Source: Streptomyces sp. A1136
Lineage (GTDB): Bacteria > Actinomycetota > Actinomycetes > Streptomycetales > Streptomycetaceae
Assembly (NCBI RefSeq): GCF_004795055.1
Contig: NZ_SSBJ01000018.1
Coordinates: forward strand, 62,001-126,000
Direction of reading: 5' to 3'
DNA: 64,000 nucleotides
Below the pieces are notes generated by a model. It searched no databases and was not told the origin of the DNA. It saw nothing but the letters and a program-made list of their open reading frames with translations. Shown piece after piece: positions 7,966 through 16,786 of the stretch (the stretch's first letter is position 1; each line of letters starts with the position of its first letter). Both the position numbers and the translations under genes were made by a program.

Positions 7966-8611
7966 TCAAGTGTCATGGCTGGCTTAACACATTCGACCCG
8001 CAAGTGTGTCCGCCAGGCTCGCGTTCCACCAAGAAGCAGCAGGTCAGAGGCCTACAAACTTGCCGCTCTCTTACTAAAGAGGGCCACGGTGAGGGCCCGC
8101 TCAGCCTCAGTCCAGTCCTCGACCGGCTCCGAAGCCACACTTCACTCTCTCCGCTCCTCCACATACCTCAACCAACGCTCCTGTACGGCCTTCCACCTGC
8201 TGTCGTATACCGGCAATGGCTTGCCCCACCTCAGTTGGCTCGATCATCAGCCACCCCTTTTGCGGCCCTCGTCCCCAGTGAGGGCGCCCAGCGCCCGAGG
8301 GGTGCACCGGCGACCGTCAGGGAGCCGGGGCAGGGGGCGAGGGGGCGCGGGTCCAGGGCGCCCAAGCGCCTGGCGAGGGGGTCTGGGGGGCGAGCAGCCC
8401 CCCATGCCAAGGCCGGTCCAGCGCGGCCAGGCGCTGGCGGGGTCCAGGGGCTGGCCCCTGGGATTCACGGTCCGCACTCTGCCGATTACAAGATTCACCG
8501 CTCGTTGTGCGTAGCAACTTTGTTGTACGTGACGGCGCTTGCGGGGTACTCAGACTCAGTCTTTTCGCAACCGGTCTGCCAGCAAACGGCCGGTGGCCGC
8601 GTCTATCTGAC
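7966..8611. other. Noncoding region with G-rich palindromic patches
   Basis: No frame here has a convincing start, codon pattern or family motif. The 8330-8470 part is very G-rich on the plus strand and contains complementary patches such as GGGGGGCGAG near CAGCCCCCC and GTCCAGGGGC near TGGCCCCTGG, which can fold into hairpins. It separates the iterons from the Replication-relaxation operon and could be part of the origin region. Confidence 0.4.
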
Positions 8612-9553
8612 TCAGGCCACGTTGGCGAGCCCACTACGGAGCCAAGCATCTACGGGTTCGGCCGAGCCGAGGACTGGTGTGAAGACCGGTTGGAAAGGGC
8701 CGCGGGTGCGGAGTTGGTCGAGAGTGGTGATGCCGGCCCGCAGCGCAGTAGAGGCGAGCGCGGGGTCGCTGATGGCGAGACTGCGCAGGTCAGCGATCCG
8801 GCGAGCGAGGCGGTCCTCGGAGGCTCCCGTCAGCACGAGCAGGAGCCGGGGGAAAGCCGGGTACCGGTAACGCCAGGCCGGCATCGCGGCCTGGCGCCGG
8901 GGCCCGCGGGTTCCCTTGGCCGTCTGGGGCTGAGGCGCGTACTCGTGGTAGGCGGCGTACGCGTGCAGTTTCTGCGCGAGGCGGGCGATCGTCATCTGGG
9001 TGCGGTCGACCTCCACGAAGAACGTGAGCAGGGTGCGCTGCTTGCCCTGGGTGTGGACGTAGTTGAGGACGGCGTCCGGGACGAGGCACAGCTCCTCCCC
9101 GGGTCGGGCTTCGTCACGGTAGTAGTGGGCGATCTCGGGCGACCAGTCCAGGGGACCGCACTCATGGCCGAGGCTGCTCGCGTGCTCGACGAACGCCGCT
9201 CCGGTCTCGACGACCGCGAGGGTGTGCTCCTGGAGCGGGCCGAGCGCGGCCTCCTGGCTCATCCGGTACGCGCGTGGCTGGAGCAGGCCCACGGCCTCGA
9301 CGGACTGTGCCCCCTTCTCCGTCAGCCACCACAGCAGTTGCGTCTGGCCGGCGCTGCGTCGGCCCACGGCCTCGGCGAAGCCGGCCTGGCGCAGGGTATG
9401 AAGCTGGCGGCGCAGGAACTCGGAGCGGGTGTGGTGCGGGGTGATGAGCCGGTGAAGCTGCATCGTGGAGACGAGACGGTGCTGGTAGAGGACCTGGGCG
9501 GCCTGCTGGGCGACCTGGCCCAGCCCGGTGGGGGCGGAGTGCGGGTATGGCAT
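8612..9553 (-). CDS. Replication-relaxation family protein
   Basis: 313 residues. Pattern typical of the Replic_Relax family of actinobacterial conjugative plasmids: an N-terminal winged helix (QVLYQHRLVSTMQLHRLI, then RRQLHTLRQAGFAEAV), a WWLTEKGAQ turn, and an alpha/beta domain with VPDAVLNYV and FFVEVDRTQMTIARLAQKLHAY, which recalls a nuclease-like core (D..EvD...K). Family members are proposed to act in plasmid DNA relaxation or mobilisation. It lies 18 bases downstream of the VirD4-like gene, so a relaxase or accessory role in conjugation fits. SD GGGGAG precedes the ATG at 9553. Confidence 0.8.
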   Translation of the reverse strand: MPYPHSAPTGLGQVAQQAAQVLYQHRLVSTMQLHRLITPHHTRSEFLRRQLHTLRQAGFAEAVGRRSAGQTQLLWWLTEKGAQSVEAVGLLQPRAYRMSQEAALGPLQEHTLAVVETGAAFVEHASSLGHECGPLDWSPEIAHYYRDEARPGEELCLVPDAVLNYVHTQGKQRTLLTFFVEVDRTQMTIARLAQKLHAYAAYHEYAPQPQTAKGTRGPRRQAAMPAWRYRYPAFPRLLLVLTGASEDRLARRIADLRSLAISDPALASTALRAGITTLDQLRTRGPFQPVFTPVLGSAEPVDAWLRSGLANVA

Positions 9554-9570
9554 GGGGTGCTCCCCTTCTT

Positions 9571-11742
9571 CTAGTCGATGACGCTGGTGGGGTCGCCAGC
9601 GCTCGGGCCGCCGGGGCGCCGGCCGGTGTGGTGGGCGAGGACGACGGGGTCGAGCTCTTCCAGGTCGGCGAGGATGTCACCGAGGGGGCGGCGGTTGAGG
9701 TTGGTGTCGATCGCTTGGTCGAGGGCGGGGATGCCGGCCGGGTTGTCGTAGTGCGCGAAGATCTCGTCCACGGGCAGGCCGCGGACCCGGAAGGGCGTGG
9801 TTCGGGCGCCGTTGAGGTTGACGGACATCACGTAGTGGTACTTCGGGAGTTCGGTGATGGTCTCCGGGCTGATGTGGCCGTTCCACCTCTTGGCGACGAA
9901 GGCCGCCTCGTCGTAGTCCGCGGCGCAGGTGCTCAGCCAGCTCTGGTTTTGCAGGAGGGCCTGGCGGGTGATGGCGGAGAGCCGGAGTGCCATCTGTGTC
10001 ATGCCGATGAAGCGGACCTCGTACTTGCGCAGCTGCTCGGCGATGGCGGCGAGGAAGCCCTTGCTGCTGCTGTCGAGCGCGGTGAGCTCGTCACCCCAGG
10101 CCCAGAAGGTCTTCCGCTGCTCGCGCGGGGTGTCCTGCCGGGAGAGGCCGGCGCGGTGCAGGTCGTGGATCAGTAGGCAGCTGACCAGGGCGTCGCTTTC
10201 GCTGCCGGACGGGCAGACGAAGACGACCTTGCCGGTGTCCATGGCGTGGCGGACGTCGTACGCGGAGCGGGGGCTGCCGAAGAAGCCCTGGAGGCTCTGG
10301 CTGGTGTCGAGGCGGTCGATTGCGTAGGTGACGGTCGGCACCGCGTCGGGGCCCAGCTTGGGGAACGTGGTCTCCCAGTACGCGCGGACGCGGTCCGGGA
10401 GCTTGCGCAGGAGCCTCTCGCGCCAGTCCTCGTCGGTGAGCCAGGTGCGCAGCTGGAAGAGGGTGCACTGCGCCTCGGGGTGCCCGGCCTGGACGGCCTT
10501 GAGGTTTAGCAGGGCCAGCGCCTGGGAGGCGCGGGCGAGGATGGTCCGGGCGCGGGGCGCGTTGTCGCCCCAGTCCTGCGCCGCGGCGATGCCCTCGGTG
10601 ACGGAGCGGACGATGTCCTGGACGTCGGAAAGGGTGCGACCCTCCATCGACAGGGGGTTCCAGGAGACGACGGGCTGGTCCGGGTCGGCCTTGGCGAGGT
10701 TGATCTCCCAGAGCCGGTCGAGAATCTCCGGGTGCGCGAGGTAGGGCTTGGCCCGGGCCCAGCCCTCGCCGTGCGGGTCGAGGAACCAGCAGCCGTAGCC
10801 CGAGTGGGCCATCGCGATGCACTGCACGAGGGCTTCTTCAGTCTTGCCGTGGCCGGACTTGCCGAGCTGGAGGCCGAAGAGGAGGTCCTGGACGCGGGCG
10901 CCAGCGATCCGCTCGCGGCCGTCGGGATAGACCACGGCGCCGAGCGGAATCAGGTCGTGCTGCCCGGTGTAGACGGGAAGGTCGGCGGGGGCCGGCGGGA
11001 CCAGGCCACCGGAGCGGACCACGCTGGAGGCGGTGCACTTCACCGTGGGCGGCTTCAGCCAGCCCGCAAGCTCGGGCACAGTCAGCCACTGCCGGCGACG
11101 AGGTGCGAACTCCCCAGTGGCGAACCGGCGCTCGAACCGGCCGATCGCCCACTTCCGCGGCCGATGGGCCTTGAGGTAGTTCTCCCCCGAGGTCATCGAC
11201 AGAGCGGCGATCAGCTGGTGCATCCGGGCCAGAGCCAGCTGCGGGTGAGCGGCCTCGGTGCGCAGCAGGATCTGCACGGCGAACACCGCGCCCGCGCTCG
11301 GTTCGAGCTTGCCGACGCCGTCGCGCAGGTCGGTCTGCCGCGGGATCCGATCGGATCGGTTGGAAGCGCCGGCACCGCCGGACCAGGCGGAGGTCGCCGA
11401 ACCCCAGAAACCGCCTCCGCCGAGGCCTACAGTGAGGCGCTCGCCGTACGCGGACGGGCCCCGTCGGGCGGCCCGGGCCATCAGGCGCCGGCGTCGGCGG
11501 ACCAGGCGCCGCTCGGAGACCGGGACCAGGTCGAAGACCGCCTCGGCCTTCTCCCCGTCCTCGGTGCGCACGGAGGCCATGGCCGCGGCCAACTGCTGGA
11601 GCGGGTCGGGGCTCAGGCCGAGGGAGGCAAGGGCCTTGTAGTCGGGCAGGCCCAGGGCGAGTTCGGTGCGCTGCACGTACCGGCGGGCGCTCGCCGGGGC
11701 GGCTGCCTGTGCCGGCTTGCCGAGGGAGATGACGGCGGTCAC
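9571..11742 (-). CDS. virD4: VirD4/TraG-like type IV coupling ATPase
   Basis: 723 residues from the GTG at 11742, which overlaps the previous stop (GTGA); the reading frame extends upstream but that part is a shadow of the membrane protein gene. Walker A GKSGHGKT at 294-301 and Walker B FWAWGDEL around 546-553, with a DPHGEG motif after strand 2 as in VirD4/TraG/TrwB ATPases. Further markers: NPLSMEGRT, an IDRLDTS segment and the SWLSTCAAD region near the C-terminus. There is no strong membrane segment in the protein itself; the small membrane protein encoded just upstream may anchor it. It would couple the relaxosome to the VirB4-type channel encoded at 15-24 kb. Confidence 0.85.
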   Translation of the reverse strand: MTAVISLGKPAQAAAPASARRYVQRTELALGLPDYKALASLGLSPDPLQQLAAAMASVRTEDGEKAEAVFDLVPVSERRLVRRRRRLMARAARRGPSAYGERLTVGLGGGGFWGSATSAWSGGAGASNRSDRIPRQTDLRDGVGKLEPSAGAVFAVQILLRTEAAHPQLALARMHQLIAALSMTSGENYLKAHRPRKWAIGRFERRFATGEFAPRRRQWLTVPELAGWLKPPTVKCTASSVVRSGGLVPPAPADLPVYTGQHDLIPLGAVVYPDGRERIAGARVQDLLFGLQLGKSGHGKTEEALVQCIAMAHSGYGCWFLDPHGEGWARAKPYLAHPEILDRLWEINLAKADPDQPVVSWNPLSMEGRTLSDVQDIVRSVTEGIAAAQDWGDNAPRARTILARASQALALLNLKAVQAGHPEAQCTLFQLRTWLTDEDWRERLLRKLPDRVRAYWETTFPKLGPDAVPTVTYAIDRLDTSQSLQGFFGSPRSAYDVRHAMDTGKVVFVCPSGSESDALVSCLLIHDLHRAGLSRQDTPREQRKTFWAWGDELTALDSSSKGFLAAIAEQLRKYEVRFIGMTQMALRLSAITRQALLQNQSWLSTCAADYDEAAFVAKRWNGHISPETITELPKYHYVMSVNLNGARTTPFRVRGLPVDEIFAHYDNPAGIPALDQAIDTNLNRRPLGDILADLEELDPVVLAHHTGRRPGGPSAGDPTSVID

Positions 11743-12200
11743 GGAGTTCCTCCCGGGCCGGTGAAGTGGACGGGGTGGATGTCGGCCTGGCCGTGCTGGG
11801 TGCGGACTTCGACCTCGGCGAAGCCGGGCATGTTCAGGACGGCGGCTGCGGCCGCCGGGCCCTCGATGTAGCAGCGCATCTTCCCTGCCTCGGCGGTGTA
11901 GCGCAGGCGCACCGCGGAGCCGCGGGCCGGGACGCCGTCGGCAGCGTGGTGGACGCGGCTGAGCTGGCGGGCCCAGCGTCCGACTTCCCCTTCGCCGGGG
12001 TCGAAAGTGGCGGTCGGGATGACCTCGGCCTGGACTCGGTCGGCGAGCGCCTCCCGGACGAGCGCCGCGCGCCGGATCGTCCACCACACCCACACCGCCG
12101 CCCCGATGACGCCGAGGGCGACGAGGTACGGCGCGGCGGCGCTCAGGACGGCCTGGAGCTGGGCGCGGAGTTCATCGACCTGCACACTGGGGATGTTCAT
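11739..12200 (-). CDS. Small membrane protein coupled to virD4
   Basis: 153 residues from the ATG at 12200. One clear membrane helix (about 24-45, PYLVALGVIGAAVWVWWTIRRAA) with a positive-inside tail, then a soluble cytoplasmic domain ending in PGGTP. The stop is fused to the GTG of the VirD4-like gene, so translation is coupled. Actinobacterial T4SS loci often carry such a protein before virD4; I infer a membrane-anchor or adaptor role for the coupling ATPase. No catalytic motif is visible, and the SD is weak. Confidence 0.6.
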   Translation of the reverse strand: MNIPSVQVDELRAQLQAVLSAAAPYLVALGVIGAAVWVWWTIRRAALVREALADRVQAEVIPTATFDPGEGEVGRWARQLSRVHHAADGVPARGSAVRLRYTAEAGKMRCYIEGPAAAAAVLNMPGFAEVEVRTQHGQADIHPVHFTGPGGTP

Positions 12201-12671
12201 GTCGGCCAGCCCTGAGTCGCACAGGGCGGGGCGATGTGCTGCACGATGCCTCCAGGTCGGGAAGAAGAAGCCCTTCACCTGGACCAAGTAGGAATCGGCG
12301 GTTAGTCCAGACAGCACACCCGGATGCTTTGCCTTTTCTTTGCGTCAGGGTGCGGTCGGCATCGAGCCGCTTGTCCGTTGGCACTCAATCGGACGTTTTT
12401 GACAGCGAACACGCCAGAGGCGCCCGCGAGGCTGCCGCCGAGCACCCCCCGCCGGACGCTCCACACACGCATCCTTCTCAGCGTGACCGTAAGCAGGCTT
12501 CCGGCCGAGGCAGCCAGGTAGCCCAGGCGCGACACGAGGTGACATGACTCTGAGTCCCCGAGCACGCCTAGTACTGGCAGCCCTACATCGTGATCACTGT
12601 GAATGCCTCGCTGTGCTGATCAGGGTTGAGGCCGCTGAGGGCCGTCAGACGGCTGGGGCTAAGCTGCCCCG
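12201..12671. other. Intergenic region between divergent genes
   Basis: No gene can be supported. A minus-strand frame at 12302-12565 (87 codons, Arg-rich) lacks an SD and a family signature. The region must hold promoters for the minus-strand virD4 operon and the plus-strand gene at 12672. TAAGCT at 12660-12665 lies six bases before the latter's ATG, suggesting a leaderless transcript. Confidence 0.4.
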
Positions 12672-13364
12672 ATGACCACGGCCTTCTCCGACGCCTTCCT
12701 GCACGCCGCCGAGTACCACGCGGCCTGGGGCGTACAACAGCTGGAAATGATCGACCGGGCCTTCCCGTCTGGGCCGTGGACGGCAGATCTGGACCAGTGC
12801 CGCTACGAGTCCGGCGGCCGAAGCCTTCGAGTCGGGCTGCTGGGCAGCTACGACCTGGCCGAGCAGACCTGGCTGTGGGGTTGGGCCAACCCGGGGCTGC
12901 GCGGCAGCAAAGTGGCTGCAGCCAGCGCGCGAATACCCGAGTTCGGCCGCCGTCACGGCATCGTGGAGTTGCAGCAGGAGGGCGTGGCGCTAGCCCGATT
13001 CGCTGATCCGCGCCGTGCCGCCGAGGCGCTGGCCTTCCTCGGCATGGCAGTACTCGGCGCGCCCGGCTACATCGGCCAGGAGGCCGGTCCGCAGACCCGG
13101 GTCTACTTCGTGCCGCAAGATCCGCAACTCCAGCCCGCGCGGCTAGACCCGGTCGCTATGCCGCGCCATCTGCTCACTGGCGCACAGCTTTTCGCACGCT
13201 CACCGCGGCTGGTCGTCAACGGCTGGTTCGCCCTGCACGGCGTCCCAGTGCAGGAGGCCGCCGACCAGATCACCGCGTCTCTGCCCAGCGGGGGCGCCGC
13301 GGTGGTCTCCTTCGACTCTGCTGGCCGCATCTCAGGTGTCAACGCCGGACCGGTTTCTGCCTAG
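12672..13364 (+). CDS. DUF6882-like protein
   Basis: 230 residues. The segment WLWGWANPGL, preceded by RVGLLGSYDLAEQT and followed by a long alpha/beta region with ALAFLGMAVLGAPGYI, matches the DUF6882 pattern as I remember it, a family common in actinobacteria with no known function. A second part (LVVNGWFALHGVPVQEAADQI) is repetitive in style with the first. No signal or membrane segment. It stands alone on the plus strand between minus-strand operons and has no SD; a TAnnnT box six bases upstream fits a leaderless mRNA. Confidence 0.6.
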   Translation: MTTAFSDAFLHAAEYHAAWGVQQLEMIDRAFPSGPWTADLDQCRYESGGRSLRVGLLGSYDLAEQTWLWGWANPGLRGSKVAAASARIPEFGRRHGIVELQQEGVALARFADPRRAAEALAFLGMAVLGAPGYIGQEAGPQTRVYFVPQDPQLQPARLDPVAMPRHLLTGAQLFARSPRLVVNGWFALHGVPVQEAADQITASLPSGGAAVVSFDSAGRISGVNAGPVSA

Positions 13365-13551
13365 CACTCCCCGTGGATCTTGATCTTCACGGCCGGGTGC
13401 CAGCTCGTCTCTGGTTACTGCGGTGTCAGCCTGCCCGTCCCAAGGCCCTTGCCAACGAACATAGTCGGCCTGGTAAGCGCACCGCCGTCGTCTACCTTCG
13501 CTGAAAAGGAAACCGCTGTCGGCTGTCAGTAGCGGGCTCTAGGCTTCCGCC

Positions 13552-14130
13552 ATGCTTTCGCCGGACGACATCGTGAAGGCCATGACGCGGATCGAACTCG
13601 AAGGTGACGGTGACTTCTGCGACCGCTGTGGTGAATGGGCAGCCCGTCTTCGCCGCGGCCGTGAGTGCCAGCCGTGCTATCGGCTGCGTCGGAGCATCGC
13701 GATGTACGGGCTCACCATCGCCCGCTACAACGCCATCTGGCGCGCGCAGGACTTTCGATGCGCCCTCTGCGGTGACAATGAGGAGCCCTGCGACGGGGGC
13801 ATCCCTCATGTCAGACGGCGACCCTGGCAGATCGATCACGATCACCACTGCTGCGGCATGAAGGGCTCCAGTAACCGCTGCTGCGTCCGTGGGCTTCTGT
13901 GTCGTTCGTGCAATCTGAACGAGTTGCCCGCCTACGAGCGCAGGCGTCGTCTCGGCAGGGGCATCCCGAACGCGGTGATCGATGCCTATCTCAACGATCC
14001 TCCGGCCCAGCGGCCGGAGGCAAGGGTCATCCGCGGTCGTGACGACGCCTACCTGCCGACCTCCTGGGCGTTCATTCACGACGCCGAGGTGGTGGAGAAC
14101 GGGCACATCGGGTGGTGGCCAGGCAGCTGA
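13552..14130 (+). CDS. HNH nuclease, recombination endonuclease VII type
   Basis: 192 residues. CDRCGEW and CQPCYR form a first zinc knuckle, then YGLTIARYNAIWRAQDFRCALCG, IDHDHHCCG and CCVRGLLCRSCNLNEL give the endonuclease VII core: Cys pairs for zinc with the H(D)H-N catalytic set. T4 endonuclease VII cuts branched DNA; in actinobacterial plasmids and phages such proteins are usually free-standing nucleases of unknown role. TAGGCT six bases before the ATG again suggests a leaderless transcript. A related domain occurs in the gene at 30694-31785. The convergent lipoprotein gene ends 16 bases away. Confidence 0.82.
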   Translation: MLSPDDIVKAMTRIELEGDGDFCDRCGEWAARLRRGRECQPCYRLRRSIAMYGLTIARYNAIWRAQDFRCALCGDNEEPCDGGIPHVRRRPWQIDHDHHCCGMKGSSNRCCVRGLLCRSCNLNELPAYERRRRLGRGIPNAVIDAYLNDPPAQRPEARVIRGRDDAYLPTSWAFIHDAEVVENGHIGWWPGS

Positions 14131-14146
14131 GGTCCGGCGGAGCCAT

Positions 14147-15553
14147 TCAGGGGCGGGCTGGCTTGCGTACGGCCACGAGGACATGCTTGTCACTGTTGAG
14201 GGTGAGGAACACGCCCGCCCCGTCTGCGGAGTGGGCGTAGGGGACCTCCGTCCCGGCCTCAAGGGGTTTCGCATTGCCGCTGGGGGTGCTCAAGTCCAGT
14301 TGGGCGACCACGTTTGTGCCGCCCTCCGAGGCGTCGGGCACTCCCCCGTACGCGGTGCCGTTGTCCTGGATCGAAGCCACCAAGATCGTCTTGCGGTTGC
14401 CATCACCCTGCCAGCAGATGCCCCGCTTGTTCTTGAGGTCGAAGGCCACGGACCCCGCGGCCAGGTACTGGCCGCGGGGAGAAGAGACCACCGGGTAGTC
14501 GCGGCTGGGTTTGTCGCTTTTGGCGATCTCCTGGCCGCAGACCAGTCGGGCCTGAGGCGCTCCGGTGTGCAGGTCGTGGACTGACCACACGGGGGTGTCT
14601 CCGGCCGACGCCGCTTGCCAGCTGATGAGGGCGTATCCGGCCGAGACGCCGTAGACGGTGCCGTTCCAAAAGCCCAGAAAGCCTGACTTGGGGTTGATGC
14701 CCGTGGGGGTCAGGGTGTCGCTGAAGTAGCGTCCGGGGATGCCGAAGCCTCCTCCGCCCATCGCGACGAGAGGGCCGTCCGGCGTGGCGGCGACGACGCG
14801 GCTGGTATTGCACATAGGGGCGGTCCTGCACTGGGTAAGTAGCCGGTCGGCATCCTGCTGGACCGCCACTTCTCCGGTGGTCATGTCCACGGTCGCTCCC
14901 CGGTTCGGAAAGAACCCACTTTCCCCCCAGGCAACGAGCAGCCGACCGCCCATTGCCTGGACGTGGATCTCGCCAGGGTCGGCCGACACAGGCACGTCGA
15001 CTTCCCGCAGGGGCTTGACCGATTCCCCCTTCGCGTCCGCCGGGAAAATCGCGAGGCGCACAATCTCGGCGCCCTCGTGCAGCTGATCCTTGCCACGCAC
15101 GCCGTGGGCGTAGGCCACCACGTATCCACGGCCATCGATCTCCACGCCCGTCAAGTCCGGGATCTCTGCCGGCCCGCTGGAGGCTGTCTGGGCTTCGGCT
15201 ACCGGGGTCGGTGCCGACCAGGGAGCAGACCGCCAGGCCAGCTTGCCGTTGCTCTCGCGAGCGGAGACGGTATAGCCGGCGGACGACGCTTGCATGAACG
15301 CGACGGTCTGAGACCGAGGTACCACCGTCACTGGCAGCGTCATCACGGACTGCGGTACCCACGAGAGCACCTCGTCCCATCCCTGCGTGGCATCAAAGGA
15401 GGGCGGCACGCTCAACTTCGTGAGCGGCGCGGTGGTTTTGGTGTCACCGAACCATCCTGGCGGCTTGTTCCCCGCGGTGTCAGCACCACTGGAGCAGCCT
15501 GTGGCCAGTAACGCCAGCAGAGTTGCTGCGGTCATTGCGTGTGCCGTGCGCAT
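14147..15553 (-). CDS. Lipoprotein with a beta-propeller-like body
   Basis: 468 residues. Signal with lipobox LLATGC (Cys about 20), then a long beta-rich region with repeated strands ending in aromatic-Gly turns (SNGKLAWRSAPW; GDTPVWSVHDLHTG; TVDMTTGEVAV), the style of PQQ-like propellers. Cys pairs (CRTAPMC, CGQE, ICWQG) may form disulfides outside the cell. SD GGGAGG lies before the ATG. It lies 82 bases downstream of the lysozyme/NlpC gene and may be the last gene of the T4SS operon, giving a surface lipoprotein to the transfer machine. That link is inference. Confidence 0.65.
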   Translation of the reverse strand: MRTAHAMTAATLLALLATGCSSGADTAGNKPPGWFGDTKTTAPLTKLSVPPSFDATQGWDEVLSWVPQSVMTLPVTVVPRSQTVAFMQASSAGYTVSARESNGKLAWRSAPWSAPTPVAEAQTASSGPAEIPDLTGVEIDGRGYVVAYAHGVRGKDQLHEGAEIVRLAIFPADAKGESVKPLREVDVPVSADPGEIHVQAMGGRLLVAWGESGFFPNRGATVDMTTGEVAVQQDADRLLTQCRTAPMCNTSRVVAATPDGPLVAMGGGGFGIPGRYFSDTLTPTGINPKSGFLGFWNGTVYGVSAGYALISWQAASAGDTPVWSVHDLHTGAPQARLVCGQEIAKSDKPSRDYPVVSSPRGQYLAAGSVAFDLKNKRGICWQGDGNRKTILVASIQDNGTAYGGVPDASEGGTNVVAQLDLSTPSGNAKPLEAGTEVPYAHSADGAGVFLTLNSDKHVLVAVRKPARP

Positions 15554-15634
15554 CTTCTTGCCCTCCCCGGGGCTGCGTTGATCTTCGCCTGGACAGTAGC
15601 AAGCTGTTATGACATGTCATCTGAGTGTTGGGAA

Positions 15635-16786
15635 TCAGCCGACGATGCGCCGAACGACCAGAATCGGGCCGAGGTTGGCCTGCTTGGTGACTTCCACGAC
15701 ACGCCCTGGCTTTGGTGCGTGGACGACGTATCCGTAGCCGATCGAGAGGGCCACGTGTTCTGGGGCGGAGGCAGAGCCGACGGCGAAGAGCAGGTCGCCC
15801 GGCTGGATCGCGTTCGTGGGCACAGCGCGCCCGTCGTTGATCTGGGTGTAGGTGGTGCGGGTGATCTCCTTGCCGGCCACGCCGTACGCGCGCTGTGTCA
15901 GTGAGGAGCAGTCGCATCGCTCGGCAGGGTTGCTGCCGTGGGGGTTGGTGCAGCTGCCGCCCCATTGATAGGGGGTGCCGAGTTGGCCGAGGGCCCAGCG
16001 GATCGCGGTCTGCACCTGCATCGGTGCGGTGGCGGGGATCTGGTAGCCCTCCGGCACGGTGCCGGGTGGGATCTGGCCGAAGTCCACGTTGCCGGCCGGG
16101 CTGGCACAGCCTGCCCCGCCGAGCCCGGCCTGTACCGGCATGGGACCGGCGGGCGCTGCGCCGAGCGTGGGGGCGATGGCCTGCTGGAGGGCGGTCGCGA
16201 GGGGCTCGTGCTTGGCGTACGCATCGGGGAAGGCGCTGGCCTGGACTTTCTGCGCGGCTACCGTGACGGGCATCTGCTCCCAGTCCTTTATCTTCACCAG
16301 CCCGTCGTAAAACTTGCCGGACGAGTAGACGGGATCCATGATCTGCTCTCGGGTTCCCCACCCCTGAGAGGGTCGCTGCTGGAACAGGCCGAGGGAGTCA
16401 CGGTCACCGTGGTCGAGGTTGATCAATGTGGACTCCTGGAGGGCGGTGGCGAGTGCGATGACCTGTCCGCGGGCAGGCACCCGCTTCTGGATGCCGGTCG
16501 CGACGATGACCTTGGCGTTGGGAATCTGTTCCTTGGGATCGGATAGCCCGGGAACGCTGACGTCGCCGCTGCCGGCCAGCATCGCCGTGACCTTGCGGGC
16601 GATGTCGGCGGTGTTCGGGTCGAGGCCGGCCTGGCTGGCACCGGGGCAGCGTGCCGAGGCCGCCGCGGCCTCGGCCTCGCTCTGGCCAAGGCCGGCGACG
16701 TGGGCGGCGATCGCGGCGAGCAGGACCAACGCGAGGCCGAGCAGCCCGGCGACGCCAGCCAGCCACCGCTTAATTGACTTCTTCAT
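15635..16786 (-). CDS. Lysozyme-like plus NlpC/P60 peptidoglycan hydrolase of the T4SS
   Basis: 383 residues from the ATG at 16786 (ATGA overlap with the upstream stop). One membrane helix (about 8-30), a lysozyme-like domain (about 110-200: ATALQESTLINL with the likely catalytic Glu118, LGLFQQRPSQGWG), a linker and an NlpC/P60 domain (about 250-383) with Cys293 (CDCSSLT), His344 (EHVAL) and a third polar residue near His356. This two-enzyme arrangement is known in Gram-positive conjugation (VirB1-like, TcpG, Tn916 Orf14 families), where it opens the cell wall for the channel. All catalytic residues appear intact. Confidence 0.85.
   Translation of the reverse strand: MKKSIKRWLAGVAGLLGLALVLLAAIAAHVAGLGQSEAEAAAASARCPGASQAGLDPNTADIARKVTAMLAGSGDVSVPGLSDPKEQIPNAKVIVATGIQKRVPARGQVIALATALQESTLINLDHGDRDSLGLFQQRPSQGWGTREQIMDPVYSSGKFYDGLVKIKDWEQMPVTVAAQKVQASAFPDAYAKHEPLATALQQAIAPTLGAAPAGPMPVQAGLGGAGCASPAGNVDFGQIPPGTVPEGYQIPATAPMQVQTAIRWALGQLGTPYQWGGSCTNPHGSNPAERCDCSSLTQRAYGVAGKEITRTTYTQINDGRAVPTNAIQPGDLLFAVGSASAPEHVALSIGYGYVVHAPKPGRVVEVTKQANLGPILVVRRIVG

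Noticed and set aside
7836..8870. 344-codon plus-strand open frame across the origin region
   Set aside because: Crosses iterons and G-rich palindromes, no SD, composition not protein-like, overlaps the Replication-relaxation gene on the other strand.
12302..12565. 87-codon minus-strand frame before the virD4 operon
   Set aside because: No SD, no family resemblance, Arg-rich; cannot be supported over noncoding.
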